Below, one piece after another: positions 27,706 through 39,028 of a DNA stretch of 64,000 nucleotides. The notes below the pieces were generated by a model. It was not told the origin of the DNA. It saw only the letters and a program-made list of their open reading frames with translations, and made no database searches. The first letter of the stretch is position 1. Each line of letters begins with the position of its first letter. A program made the position numbers and the translations under genes. This DNA is from DASSJT01 sp963715025. Its GTDB lineage: Bacteria; Actinomycetota; Actinomycetes; Actinomycetales; Dermatophilaceae. Location of the stretch: the NCBI GenBank assembly GCA_963715025.1, contig CAVQQQ010000002.1, positions 1,240,001 to 1,304,000 on the forward strand. Reading direction: 5' to 3'.

Positions 27706-28395
27706 CGCGACGCCCGACGTTCGCGAGGCCGGGGCCATCGCCGTGGAGAAGCCGTACGCCTGGACCTTGCGCAGGCCGTCGGCCTGGACCGCGATCCAGG
27801 GCACGTTCCAGCCCGACAGCCCGAGCGAGCGGGCTGCAAACGCATCGCGACGCAGCTGTTCCACGACTCCGGAGGCCGGGTCGTAGACATCGAGCACGGC
27901 GTCGCCGTCGCCTGGAAGCACCAGGGTCACGTGCCGGGGGGACCAGCGGTTGCCGATGTAGAGGAGAGCCGGCTCGCCGTCAGCCACGACCTCGACCATC
28001 CGGTCGTAGCAGCGGCGCAGGCTGCCCCCGCTGCGCAGCCCCAGCAGGACCGTGTCGTACTCCGTTCCCGGCCGTGAGGCGCCGAACTCCAGTTCCTTCT
28101 TTGCCCCCCACGGCGGCGTGCCGAGCGCATGAGGCCATGGCAGGTTGAGCCTGTGCCCACCGGCGAACAGACCGTTCGTGCGCTTCATGACCACGCGCTC
28201 GTAGCCGGCGAACCGCTCGGCCTCGGTGACGCCCCCGGGTGCGTCCCCCCGCGCTCCCTCGCCGGAGACGATCCAGCGCGCGAACTCGGGGTTGACCAGC
28301 ATCCGGGCCACCGTCAGGCAGGCCGAGCCGCAAGTGACAGGGCTCTGCTGGATGGGGCCGATGCCGCCACGGCTCAGCTTGAACCCTGCTGCCAT
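27697..28395 (-). CDS. Papain-like (C39-type) cysteine protease-like protein
   Basis: A 232-residue protein with no signal peptide. GPIQQSPVTCGSACLTVARM near the N-terminus looks like the catalytic-cysteine helix of C39-like peptidases, and a later RHVTLVLPG and VYDPASG could supply the histidine and the acidic residue. The rest of the sequence is not familiar to me. The ATG at 28395 has GAGGA upstream. It is convergent with DUF2254, overlapping by nine bases. A protease or transglutaminase-like role is possible but unproven. Confidence 0.6.
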   Translation of the reverse strand: MAAGFKLSRGGIGPIQQSPVTCGSACLTVARMLVNPEFARWIVSGEGARGDAPGGVTEAERFAGYERVVMKRTNGLFAGGHRLNLPWPHALGTPPWGAKKELEFGASRPGTEYDTVLLGLRSGGSLRRCYDRMVEVVADGEPALLYIGNRWSPRHVTLVLPGDGDAVLDVYDPASGVVEQLRRDAFAARSLGLSGWNVPWIAVQADGLRKVQAYGFSTAMAPASRTSGVASV

Positions 28396-28516
28396 GCGGC
28401 CATCCTCGCCTGAACCTCCGCGGATATCCACCAACTAATCCCTTCGTGTTGGACCGACCTTGGGCGGGACTGAGCGGTCGCCGCCGCCGCACACCGCACC
28501 GTTGCGACATCGATAC

Positions 28517-28536
28517 CTATGTCATCCCTGACATAG
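28517..28536. promoter_or_regulatory. Inverted repeat upstream of the DUF4129/MoxR operon
   Basis: CTATGTCA-TCCC-TGACATAG is a perfect 8-bp inverted repeat with a four-base spacer, ending 25 bases before the start of the first operon gene. Two-fold TGTCA sites with a four-base spacer suit a dimeric LuxR/NarL-type regulator. It could act as an operator over the promoter. Confidence 0.45.
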
Positions 28537-28561
28537 TGTCGTGCCGCGTAAGGTGGCCGCC

Positions 28562-29272
28562 ATGACCCGACGGGACTTGGGGCTGTTCGGCGTGGGCGGG
28601 GCTGCGGTGCTCGCCTCGGCCTGGGCGGCCAGCCTCGCGCCGCTGGCCTATGGGCCTGACACGACCCACGCCAGTGGCAGCCAGGCGCCCGCCGACTACA
28701 TCCCGTACGACTACAGCGTGCGGACCAAGCCACTGCTCGGCACCAGCGGCACGCCTCACAGCACGACGAGCACGGCGATCCTGTGGATCCTGGCCGTGGC
28801 TGTCGCGCTGCTGGTGGGCGTTGTCCTCTTCCTGCTCGTACGCGCGGCGTGGCGACGGCTCCAGGACCGCCCGCCTGCGGCCCCACCCCCGCCCCCGCTG
28901 ACCGACGTCCTGCCAGGGGCAGTGGCCGCCGACGCGCAGGCTCAGCTCGACGTCCTCGCCGAGGGGCTGCCGAGCGATGCGATCGTCGCCTGCTGGGTGC
29001 GGCTCGAGCGGTCGATCAGCCAGGCCGGTGTTCCCCTCCCGGTCGCGCGCACGTCGACGGAGGTGACGGTGGACCTGCTCCGGCGCTACAGCGTCGACGT
29101 CGACGCGCTGAACCGTCTCGCGGCGCTCTACCGCGAGGCCCGCTTCTCGCGACATCAGCTGTCCGAGGCCCAACGCACTGAGGCTGCACAGGCCCTGGAG
29201 CACGTCCACCAGGGTCTGCGCGACCACCTGGCATCCGAGTCCGTCGTCGCAGCTCCAGCAGGACGCCGATGA
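28562..29272 (+). CDS. DUF4129 membrane protein
   Basis: A 236-residue protein. An N-terminal helix (about 8-28), an extracellular stretch, a second helix (about 75-97) and a proline-rich linker lead to the DUF4129 cytoplasmic domain, with CWVRLERSISQAGVPLP and RTSTEVTVDLL. It is the first gene of a run in which each following start overlaps the previous stop. DUF4129 proteins regularly accompany MoxR and DUF58 genes, and their role is unknown. Confidence 0.85.
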   Translation: MTRRDLGLFGVGGAAVLASAWAASLAPLAYGPDTTHASGSQAPADYIPYDYSVRTKPLLGTSGTPHSTTSTAILWILAVAVALLVGVVLFLLVRAAWRRLQDRPPAAPPPPPLTDVLPGAVAADAQAQLDVLAEGLPSDAIVACWVRLERSISQAGVPLPVARTSTEVTVDLLRRYSVDVDALNRLAALYREARFSRHQLSEAQRTEAAQALEHVHQGLRDHLASESVVAAPAGRR

Positions 29273-29759
29273 GCAGCCCAGCCCTGCGCGTCCCGCGCGA
29301 CCCACGCCTCCTCGCCGGCGCCGCCGTCCTCGCCATGGGAATCGCGCTGCTGGTCGTAGCCCGGGGCTGGATCGGCCTCCTGGTGCCGCTGGCGGTCCTT
29401 GCGCTCGTCGCCACCGGCACCCTCGCTGTCGCGCTGCTTCGCGACCCCCAGGTCGAGGAGTGGTCGTTCTCGCTCGTCGGAGCGCGCGAGCGCGGCGGGA
29501 TCGACGCCCGGGTCGGGCTGCTCCAGCATCTCCTGGCCGCCAAGGACACCGAGTCCGGCCAGGCCCAGCAGCTCAAGGACCTCATCGGCGACCTGGCCGA
29601 CGACCGGCTCGCCGCAGGCCACGGGATTCATCGCGCCAGCCACCCCGAGGAGGCGAGCGCCCTGCTCGGACCCGAGCTCACGGCATACCTCGATGCCACT
29701 CCCCCAACCACGCTGACTGTGACCCAGGCCAGCGCCATCATCCGCCGACTGGAGGAACT

Positions 29760-29763
<4 letters not shown>
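29269..29763 (+). CDS. Small membrane protein of the MoxR/DUF58 operon
   Basis: A 164-residue protein with two close hydrophobic segments (about 14-30 and 34-57) and a charged soluble tail. Its start overlaps the DUF4129 stop (ATGA) and its stop overlaps the MoxR start (GTGA). I do not recognise a family; its conserved position suggests a structural partner of the MoxR system. Confidence 0.8.
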
Positions 29764-30793
<1,030 letters not shown>

Positions 30794-30797
<4 letters not shown>

Positions 30798-32170
30798 CCG
30801 CCCAGCCCGGCTCCGCCGGCCACGCGCCGTGGCGGCACTCACGGGCACACGGGCGGGCCGCTGCCGTTGGCGTGGGCGCGCTCGTGATCGGCGTGCTCGT
30901 CCACCGACCTGACCTCGCGCTGCTCGGCGTGCCGCTGGCCGTGGTGGCGCTGTGGGGCGCGTTGGCCAAGCCGGGTGCCCAGCCCCGTCTGTCGGTCGGC
31001 GTGGCCCACGACTCGCTGCGTGAGGGTGAGGCGACTCAGTGGGCGGCCACTCTCGAGCCGGTGCCCGGAGTGGCCGAGCTCAGCGTCGCCCTGCCCGAGC
31101 GGGCCTTCGTCGACCATCGGCCGGGACGGCGCGCCGGCGTTGCAGCCGCGGATCGTCGTGGTGAAGCGATTGCCGTCGGCGCCGTATGCCGGTTCGCCCG
31201 CTGGGGCCCCTACACCGTGGGGCCTGCGGCGGTGACCGCCTCCTCGCCGTGGGGGGCCTATCGGTGGTCGCCGGCCGTTGCGCCCTCGGAGGCGGTCACG
31301 GTCGTGCCGTTGCCCCAGCGGTTCACGGCCCATGGGCCGATGCCCCACCCCGACGGCCTGGTCGGGCCGAACCGCTCGCACCGCCCGGGTGATGGCAGCG
31401 AAATGGCCGACATCCGGCCGTTCCGGGCCGGCGACCGGTTGCGGCGGGTCCACTGGCCGGTGTCCCTGCGCACCCAGCAGCTCCACGTCACGGCCACCTA
31501 TGCCGACCAGGACACCGAGGTTGCGCTTCTTCTGGATGCCGTCCACGACCTCGGGGTCAGCGAGGGGCTGGGCGGTCTCAGCAGCAGCCTCGACGGCACG
31601 GTGCGCGCCGCCGGCGCCATTGCCGAGCACTTCCTGGCCCGTGGCGAGCGGGTGAGCCTCACCGTACTGGGTGCCGCGTCCGCCCCCCACCTCTCGGCAC
31701 GGACCGGCCGTCGCCACCTCATGCGGCTCAGTGGCGTCCTGGCGACCGTCCACCCATCACACGGCACCGTGGCCGACGAGCGGCACCTGAGCCGAGCGCT
31801 GCGTGGACGGGTCAACGCCGGCGCCGTGGTCGTCGTCCTGACGCCGCTGGTCTCGAGCGACGTGCTCGACCATGCGATCAACCTCTCCCGACACGGCCAC
31901 ACCGTGGTGGTGGTCGACACGCTCCCGCCGCACCTTGCGACGTCGGAGGTCGAGGCCACCGCGCTGCGGGGCGTCGTCCCGGAGGGCACCGAGGACGACC
32001 CGCGAGCCGCGCTGGCCTGGCGCCTGCGGCTCTTGGAGCGCGCCCGGGAGGTGCGGCTGGCCCGTGAGGCCGGCGTACCCGTCGTGGCCTGGCGTGGTCC
32101 TGGCACCCTCGATGAGGTGCTCGCGGACGTCAACCGCCGGCGCCGTGCTCCGAGGCTGGTGGCGAGATGA
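30794..32170 (+). CDS. DUF58 domain protein
   Basis: A 458-residue protein with two N-terminal helices (about 24-58), a beta-rich segment, and the DUF58 signature MADIRPFRAGDRLRRVHWPV (about residue 205), leading into a von Willebrand A-like domain (EVALLLDAVHDLG). DUF58 proteins are partners of MoxR ATPases, probably substrates or effectors at the membrane. It is coupled to its neighbours by overlapping start and stop codons on both sides. Confidence 0.9.
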
Positions 32171-32706
32171 GTCTCCGGACGACTCCCGCCCAGCGCTGGG
32201 TGCTCGGCTCTGTGCCTGTGCTCGGCGAGCTGGGCTTCCTGGCCGCCCTCGCCGGGGCGGGCCATACCCCGTTGTGGATCTGGCTGGTGCTCGCGCTGAC
32301 GGCGACGGCGGCTGCGCTGCGCTCGGACTCGGTCGTGACCACGGTCCTGCTGCTCCTCATGGTCCTGACCTGGGTTCAGTTCGCGCCCGTGCCGACGGAT
32401 CTGTACGCATGGCTGCTGGCTGTCGTCGCGGCCTGGTGTGTGCTGCTGGTGCATGCCGCGCTCTCGGCGATCTCCTCCTGGCCGCCGGAGGCGGTGGTCC
32501 CAGCCCGTGCACTGGGCACCTGGGGACGCAACGTCGCCATGGTCGCGGCGGGGACCACCGCTGCAGCCGGCCTGATGCTGCTGGGCCAGCACTGGGACGC
32601 CGGCGGCGGTCAGACGATGAGCGCCTTCGGCGCCTGCCTGGCGCTCGCGCTGATCAGCGGGCTGGTGTGGGGACTGCGCCGCCGCCACCTTGCGCGGTCA
32701 GCCTGA
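32167..32706 (+). CDS. Membrane protein closing the MoxR/DUF58 operon
   Basis: A 179-residue protein with about five predicted membrane helices and few soluble residues. The start overlaps the DUF58 stop. MoxR/DUF58 operons often end with a transglutaminase membrane protein; this short protein has the membrane part only, and no transglutaminase Cys-His-Asp region is present. The function is unknown. It converges with clpX. Confidence 0.75.
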   Translation: MSLRTTPAQRWVLGSVPVLGELGFLAALAGAGHTPLWIWLVLALTATAAALRSDSVVTTVLLLLMVLTWVQFAPVPTDLYAWLLAVVAAWCVLLVHAALSAISSWPPEAVVPARALGTWGRNVAMVAAGTTAAAGLMLLGQHWDAGGGQTMSAFGACLALALISGLVWGLRRRHLARSA

Positions 32707-32747
32707 GCGGACCAACCGGCATAGAGAGTCGGCGGGGTCGCGCGGGG

Positions 32748-34037
<1,290 letters not shown>

Positions 34038-34157
34038 CAGGCAGTTCCTTCCATGCGTGTTGCCCACAGGACAGGGGCTGGGCAACTGGGCTCGACGCTA
34101 CCCGTCGGGACGCCGATCAGCCTCCATTGAAACAACCATGTCGTGCCCGAGTCGCCT

Positions 34158-34178
34158 TTGTCCGCTGAGGGCGGACAA
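34158..34178. promoter_or_regulatory. Candidate ClgR box upstream of clpX
   Basis: A perfect 8-bp inverted repeat, TTGTCCGC and GCGGACAA around TGAGG. The core CGCTGAGGGCG fits the CGC-Y-N-A-N-R-GCG pattern I recall for ClgR, the actinobacterial activator of clp genes, although the flanks do not fully match. It lies about 120 to 140 bases before the clpX start. Confidence 0.45.
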
Positions 34179-34404
34179 CAGACACCGTATGCCGCTTGGT
34201 CGGCTCCCGCGCGCCGACCCCAGCGTGCCGGCACAGTGGAGCGTGCCCACTCTCGACGAGTTCCTGGCTAATCGCCTGACGCTACAGAATCCCGCCGGGG
34301 CTGGACCGTCCCGACGTCTCGGCTTCTCCGCGCTACCAGTCTCCCGCCACGGTCGGGATTGCCTGCCACCGCGCGCGTCCGACCGCGGCCCGGCCCCAGA
34401 CGCA

Positions 34405-34440
34405 GGTATGCCGTGTGCTCGGGTGAGCACACGGCATACC
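34405..34440 (-). terminator. Hairpin of paired GGTATGCCG words after clpP2
   Basis: GGTATGCCGTGTGCTC pairs perfectly with GAGCACACGGCATACC across a four-base loop (GGGT), a 16-bp stem. It starts 20 bases beyond the clpP2 stop in the direction of clpP2 transcription. Both arms carry the window-wide 9-mer. A factor-dependent or hairpin terminator of the clpP1-clpP2 transcript is the simplest reading. Confidence 0.75.
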
Positions 34441-34460
34441 TCGTGCTGGTGGCTTGCTGC

Positions 34461-35144
34461 TCAGACTTCGAGCGACGCCTTCCGGGAGATGAGCACCTCG
34501 TCGATGAGGCCGTAGCTGCGGGCCTCCTCGGCGGAGAGGATCTTGTCGCGCTCGATGTCCTCGTTGACCTGCTCGGGGGTGCGGCCGGTGTGGCGGCCGA
34601 GCGTCTCCTCGAGCCAGGTGCGCATGCGCAGCACCTCGTTGGCCTGGATCTCGATGTCGGACGCCTGGCCGTAGTCGCCGCCGGCCAGCGCCGGCTGGTG
34701 GATCAGGATCCGGGCGTTCGGCAGGGCGAAGCGCTTGCCCTTGGCGCCTGCGCCCAGCAGCACGGCCGCGGCCGAAGCGGCCTGGCCGATCACGAACGTC
34801 TGAACGTCGGGGCGGATGTACTGCATCGTGTCGTAGATCGCGGCCATGGCCGTGAACGAGCCCCCCGGGCTGTTGATGTACATCAGCACGTCGCGGTCGG
34901 GGTCCTGGGATTCGAGCACGATGAGCTGGGCGATGATGTCGTCGGCCGAGGCGTCGTCGACCTGCACGCCGAGGAAGATGATGCGGTCCTCGAAGAGCTT
35001 GGTGTACGGGTCGAGGCGCTTCATGCCGTAGGAGGTGCGCTCCTCGAACTGCGGCAGGATGTAGCGGCTGGAGGGGGCGCCGTAACCAGCGGGCATGTGG
35101 AGCCCGCCGCCCAGGCGGCCCTGGATGTCGGGTCGGTCGTTCAT
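34461..35144 (-). CDS. clpP2: ATP-dependent Clp protease proteolytic subunit ClpP2
   Basis: A 227-residue serine protease subunit. The catalytic serine lies in GQAASAAAVLL, the histidine in NARILIHQP, and the aspartate in DIERD. The GGSFTAM oxyanion segment is intact. The ATG at 35144 has GAAGGAAC upstream. The upstream clpP1 ends 20 bases before it. Actinobacteria typically need both ClpP1 and ClpP2 as a mixed tetradecamer. Confidence 0.96.
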   Translation of the reverse strand: MNDRPDIQGRLGGGLHMPAGYGAPSSRYILPQFEERTSYGMKRLDPYTKLFEDRIIFLGVQVDDASADDIIAQLIVLESQDPDRDVLMYINSPGGSFTAMAAIYDTMQYIRPDVQTFVIGQAASAAAVLLGAGAKGKRFALPNARILIHQPALAGGDYGQASDIEIQANEVLRMRTWLEETLGRHTGRTPEQVNEDIERDKILSAEEARSYGLIDEVLISRKASLEV

Positions 35145-35164
35145 GAAGTCGTTCCTTCCCTGGC

Positions 35165-35806
35165 TCACTTGTCGCCCGTCACCGGGTTCTCGGAGGCGCT
35201 GCCGTTGCGGCTCGTCTCGGTGGCCTTCTCGATGACGTGGTCGACGAAGCCGTACTCCTTCGCCTCCGAGGCCGTGAACCAGCGGTCGCGGTCTGAGTCC
35301 TTCTCGATCTGGTCGAGGCTCTGCCCGGTGTGGTCGGCGATCAGCTCGGCCATCTGCTTCTTGATGTGCAGCATCTGCTCGGCCTGGATCTTGATGTCGG
35401 AGGCGGTGCCGCCGATGCCGCCGGAGGGCTGATGCATCATGACCCGGGCGTGCGGCGTGGCGTAGCGCTTGCCGCGCGTGCCGGCCGACAGCAGGAACTG
35501 GCCCATCGAAGCCGCCATGCCCATGGCGACGGTCGCGACGTCGTTGGGCACCCACTGCATGGTGTCGAAGATGGCCATGCCCGCGGTCACCGATCCGCCG
35601 GGGCTGTTGATGTAGAGCCAGATGTCCTTCTCGGCGTCCTCGGCGGCCAGCAGCAGCATCTGGGCGCAGATCGCATTGGCGTTGTCGTCGCGGACCTCCG
35701 AGCCCAGGAAGATGATCCGCTCCTTGAGCAGGCGGTTGTAGATGTGGTCGTCCAGACCGAGCTGGGGTCCCTCGGTGGCCGCGACGATCTCGTGGCGGTC
35801 GCTCAC
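35165..35806 (-). CDS. clpP1: ATP-dependent Clp protease proteolytic subunit ClpP1
   Basis: A 213-residue serine protease subunit. Catalytic serine in MGMAASMGQFLL, histidine in HARVMMHQP, aspartate in DSDRDRW. I place the start at the GTG at 35806, which has AGGGAGG upstream; a second possible GTG at 35875 would add a non-conserved leader. It is upstream of clpP2 in a two-gene unit. The usual neighbour tig is about 7 kb away, with an accessory block between. Confidence 0.95.
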   Translation of the reverse strand: MSDRHEIVAATEGPQLGLDDHIYNRLLKERIIFLGSEVRDDNANAICAQMLLLAAEDAEKDIWLYINSPGGSVTAGMAIFDTMQWVPNDVATVAMGMAASMGQFLLSAGTRGKRYATPHARVMMHQPSGGIGGTASDIKIQAEQMLHIKKQMAELIADHTGQSLDQIEKDSDRDRWFTASEAKEYGFVDHVIEKATETSRNGSASENPVTGDK

Positions 35807-35981
35807 GGTGCCTCCCTCTCTCTGTGCCGGTGCCGCCCCAAGCGGGCGGGTGGTGGTGATGGCCTTGGTGCTCACAGTGACCCTAACGTCGCGATCCGCC
35901 GCTCCACTCCCCTCCCTGCCCCGTGTTCGCCGTCAGCGCAAGGCGACCAGCAGGTATGCCGAGTGGTTGCCGACCCCGCCG

Positions 35982-38510
35982 TCAGCGTCGGGAGGCCGCG
36001 GACCAGTCGGAGCCGAAGGAGCAGAAGAGTCCCCCTAGGTCGTCGACCAGGGATGCCTTCGCGAGGGCCGCGGACACGTCGAGGCCAGAGGCCAAGTACT
36101 CGTGGTATGCCGCCATGACCCGGTGGGCTGTCACGTCGGGAACCGGAGCAACTGCCGCCACGACATTCTGTGCGCCGAGCGCGAGCAGCGAGGCGGTCAG
36201 ACCGAGCGGCTCGTCACCAGGACGGATCGTGGCGCGGCCCACGTCGCAGGCCGAGAGGATCACGTGCTCGGCGGTGACCCCGCCGTGCTGGAGTTCGTAG
36301 GCGAAGAGCACACCGTCACTGAGCCGCACCGACGAGAAGAGGGGGTTCTGCGCCTGGTGTTCGCCATGAGCGGCGATGTGCACGACCTGGCGGCTTCGTA
36401 GCGCGTTGACCAGGCCGCTCTCGGTCGACTCGGCCGCGTGGACAACCGTCGCCGCCGCCCACTGAGAGGCCACCTCGTCCACCTCGACATCGGACGATGC
36501 GAGGCCGGGCCCCGCGACGGCATAGACGCTGGTGCCATCGCTCTCCCGCTGTTCGTCGACGGGTGCCCAGGTGGTTGCTGACCTGGCCACCGTCGTTGGC
36601 CGGCCCTGCCGCGAAGGCAGCAGGCCCCACGGAAAGCCGGCGACGGCATACGAGGGAACCACCACGAGCCGGTCGCGCCGCAGCGACAACGGGCGCAGGA
36701 GGGCCGCGTCGACCTCCGAGAGCCGTCGGGCAAGCGACGCTCGCACAGAAGACGCGATCGCCGGATGGAGCCGGGGCTGGTTTGCGGCAATGAGGTCGGC
36801 CTGAATGCGACTGGCGAGTTCGACAACTTCGCGCTCCTCGGCCACGACCACCAGACGTGACGTGCCGGGCGTGACCACGATGGCGTGGACGAGGCCGCCA
36901 TGTGAGAAGAACGACACGAGTTCGGCCGATCGAGCGGCGAGCCTACGCTGCGTCGCGCTGACGGAGACCGGTCTCACCAGCGCGGCAGAGTCCGATCCGA
37001 CACCATGCCAGTCTTTTTCGCGAATGCGCCGTTCCAGCGCTGCGATCTGCCCCGTTGCCTCGTTGCGCTGAGCCGAGACTCCGCGTGCCTGGTCGCGAAG
37101 CTGCCGCAGCTGTGAGGTCAGCTGTGCGAGGTCCGGGTCTTCGGGTGGGTCGACGGGAGGCAGGCGGTTGGAGATGGCCTGCCACCGCTCAGTCGCCTCA
37201 AAGGCCCGGGCAGCGGATCCCTCCTCGATCGCCATGCCCAGCGCGAACTCGCCCAGCCGGCGCCCGTGGAGCGCGACCGCGGCCCGCACGTCGAGACTGG
37301 AACTGCGTCCCTGAGCCCGGGCAAGGCCGTCTGACGCGCGCCTCATGATCGCGCGGGCTTCGGGCCGATCGCCCCGCGCATCCGCCACCTTGGCCCTGAC
37401 CAGATCTGCATACAGGCGCCGGGAGTAGGACATGGCGTTGGTCAGTGCCGATGCCCGCCGGATGAGCGGCTCCGCGAGCGTGACCTCTCCACGCATGAGG
37501 TGAGCCTCCGCCGCCAGGAGCGAGGCGTAGGCGTCGAGGTCGCGCGCCCCGGCAGCGGTGAAGCGGTCGGCGAGATCGACCGCGTGGCGGGCAACAGCTG
37601 GCCGGCATCGACCATGGAACACCTGGGCCATGATGGCTACGAGGTCGGCTTGCGCCCACCAGCCCTCCGACCCTCGCCGCGCGAAGAGGCGCCTCGCCAG
37701 ACCGGCGTACCGGCCCGCTTCGTCCTGCTCACCCTGCATTAGCGACACGCGAGCCAGTTCCACGAGAGCTTCTCCGCGCTCGTGGTTGAGCCCGTTTTGC
37801 CGCGCCATGGCCTCGGCCTCGAGGAACCTCTCCTGGGCCTCGCGGAGCATCCCGGCCTCGACCAGCACGCGGCCATGGTCGAGCGGCACCACCGGCGCCG
37901 GATGCTGAACGTTCACTCGGGCTGCCGCGAGCAACCTGAGCGACTCTGGCAGGTCGCTGGCCAGGTACTCGAGGTAGCCCAGGTTGTGCTGAGCCTTCCA
38001 CGACAGCTCAGGCAAACCCTGGCCAGATGCCAGCGTGAAGGCCTTGGTCAGGTCGGCTCGGCCGGCGTCGAGGTTGACCAGCTGCATGTGGAGGGTCCCG
38101 CGGTTCAGCAGGATGACTACCTGATCCCGCACTGGGACTCGCGGAAGGGCTTCGGCTGCTCGGTCCAGCTCCGCCAGCGCTCTGGACATCTCCCCGCTGC
38201 GGAGGAACAGCAGCGCGCGCTGCGAGTGAACCAGCTGCCGGACACCGCTCCCCGGAAGTTCCCGAAGCTCGCGGTCGGCGGCGTCGAGAAAAGACAAGGC
38301 AGTGGCGAGCCCGGAGCGCTCGAACACCGCGAGAGCCTCACTCATCAGGACCCGCGCGCGCAGCTCGCTGGCTTTCGCCCCGGTCAGGGATGCGGCGAGG
38401 CGCAGCGCCTGGGCGAGCAGGCGCCGCGCCTCGGCAGGACGGCCCGCAGAGTTTGCAGCCACACCTCGTGTGCGCAACTCCTCGGCTCGTTCGAGAACGT
38501 CTCCGTCCAC
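35982..38510 (-). CDS. TPR-CHAT protein, caspase-like cysteine protease
   Basis: An 842-residue cytosolic protein. The N-terminal ~440 residues are helical repeats of TPR type (for example the alternation around VILLNRGTLHMQLVNLDAGR and LSWKAQHNLGYLEYLASDL). The C-terminal CHAT domain has the caspase-type dyad: histidine 715 in HIAAHGEH and cysteine 755 in ILSACDVG. TPR-CHAT proteins are caspase relatives, some of which act in bacterial conflict or cell-suicide systems. The start is a GTG at 38510, 14 bases after the stop of the small beta-domain gene. It is the last gene of a four-gene run with an ECF sigma factor and an S8 protease; the partner roles are inferred. Confidence 0.9.
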   Translation of the reverse strand: MDGDVLERAEELRTRGVAANSAGRPAEARRLLAQALRLAASLTGAKASELRARVLMSEALAVFERSGLATALSFLDAADRELRELPGSGVRQLVHSQRALLFLRSGEMSRALAELDRAAEALPRVPVRDQVVILLNRGTLHMQLVNLDAGRADLTKAFTLASGQGLPELSWKAQHNLGYLEYLASDLPESLRLLAAARVNVQHPAPVVPLDHGRVLVEAGMLREAQERFLEAEAMARQNGLNHERGEALVELARVSLMQGEQDEAGRYAGLARRLFARRGSEGWWAQADLVAIMAQVFHGRCRPAVARHAVDLADRFTAAGARDLDAYASLLAAEAHLMRGEVTLAEPLIRRASALTNAMSYSRRLYADLVRAKVADARGDRPEARAIMRRASDGLARAQGRSSSLDVRAAVALHGRRLGEFALGMAIEEGSAARAFEATERWQAISNRLPPVDPPEDPDLAQLTSQLRQLRDQARGVSAQRNEATGQIAALERRIREKDWHGVGSDSAALVRPVSVSATQRRLAARSAELVSFFSHGGLVHAIVVTPGTSRLVVVAEEREVVELASRIQADLIAANQPRLHPAIASSVRASLARRLSEVDAALLRPLSLRRDRLVVVPSYAVAGFPWGLLPSRQGRPTTVARSATTWAPVDEQRESDGTSVYAVAGPGLASSDVEVDEVASQWAAATVVHAAESTESGLVNALRSRQVVHIAAHGEHQAQNPLFSSVRLSDGVLFAYELQHGGVTAEHVILSACDVGRATIRPGDEPLGLTASLLALGAQNVVAAVAPVPDVTAHRVMAAYHEYLASGLDVSAALAKASLVDDLGGLFCSFGSDWSAASRR

Positions 38511-38524
38511 CGGCCCCTTTGCTG

Positions 38525-39028
38525 TCAGAGCACTACCGCAGGTGTGATCACGGGCGGTTCCTCGCCGCCGTCAGGCAGGACGCGATGCAGCACGAACTGC
38601 GCCGTGCCACGAGGGACCCGGTCGAAGACGAACCGTCCGTCAGCATCCGCGGTCGTGGCGCGCACCGGCTCGTCTGTCCGGAGTTCGACGCGGACCCCTC
38701 CTCCGGTCACCCAGCCGTCGATGCGGACATGCTCTGGACCCACCTCTGCCACTGACACCATCACGGTCAGATGCCGGCTGGTGAAGGTGATTGTCTCGAC
38801 GCCTGTGGCTTCCGCCCTCGAGGTGGTCAGTCCGGCCGGCTCCCGAAGCAGGCTGGCGACCTCCGCCTCGAGGGCCCGGAACGTCGTCGCGAACTTGATG
38901 CGGTCGGTCAGGCCCGCTGGCATGGCGTCCGCCGTGGTGTAGACATCCTTGATGGCCCGGACGATCAACCCGTCGACGGCGTCGAGCGGTGCACCCGCCA
39001 GCCGGTCCTCATGCGACATCTCGGTCAT
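38525..39028 (-). CDS. Small regulatory-like beta-sandwich protein between sigma factor and CHAT protein
   Basis: A 167-residue protein. A helical N-terminal half (DGLIVRAIKDVYTTADAMP, TFRALEAEVASLL) is followed by a beta-rich C-terminal half (GGGVRVELRTDEPVRATTAD, DGRFVFDRVPRGTAQFVLH) resembling carboxypeptidase-regulatory or Cna-B-like sandwiches. The ATG overlaps the sigma stop (ATGA). Such genes sit between ECF sigma and CHAT genes in other actinobacteria as I recall; an anti-sigma or adaptor role is conceivable but there is no membrane helix or zinc-binding anti-sigma motif. Confidence 0.75.
   Translation of the reverse strand: MTEMSHEDRLAGAPLDAVDGLIVRAIKDVYTTADAMPAGLTDRIKFATTFRALEAEVASLLREPAGLTTSRAEATGVETITFTSRHLTVMVSVAEVGPEHVRIDGWVTGGGVRVELRTDEPVRATTADADGRFVFDRVPRGTAQFVLHRVLPDGGEEPPVITPAVVL

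Larger units (their letters stand above)
34038..34460. other. clpP2-clpX intergenic region
   Basis: A 423-base stretch without a gene. It holds, in the direction of transcription, a 16-bp-stem hairpin made of inverted GGTATGCCG words (34405-34440), a lone GTATGCCG (34187-34194), the palindrome TTGTCCGC-TGAGG-GCGGACAA (34158-34178), and the clpX ribosome binding site. Confidence 0.8.
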
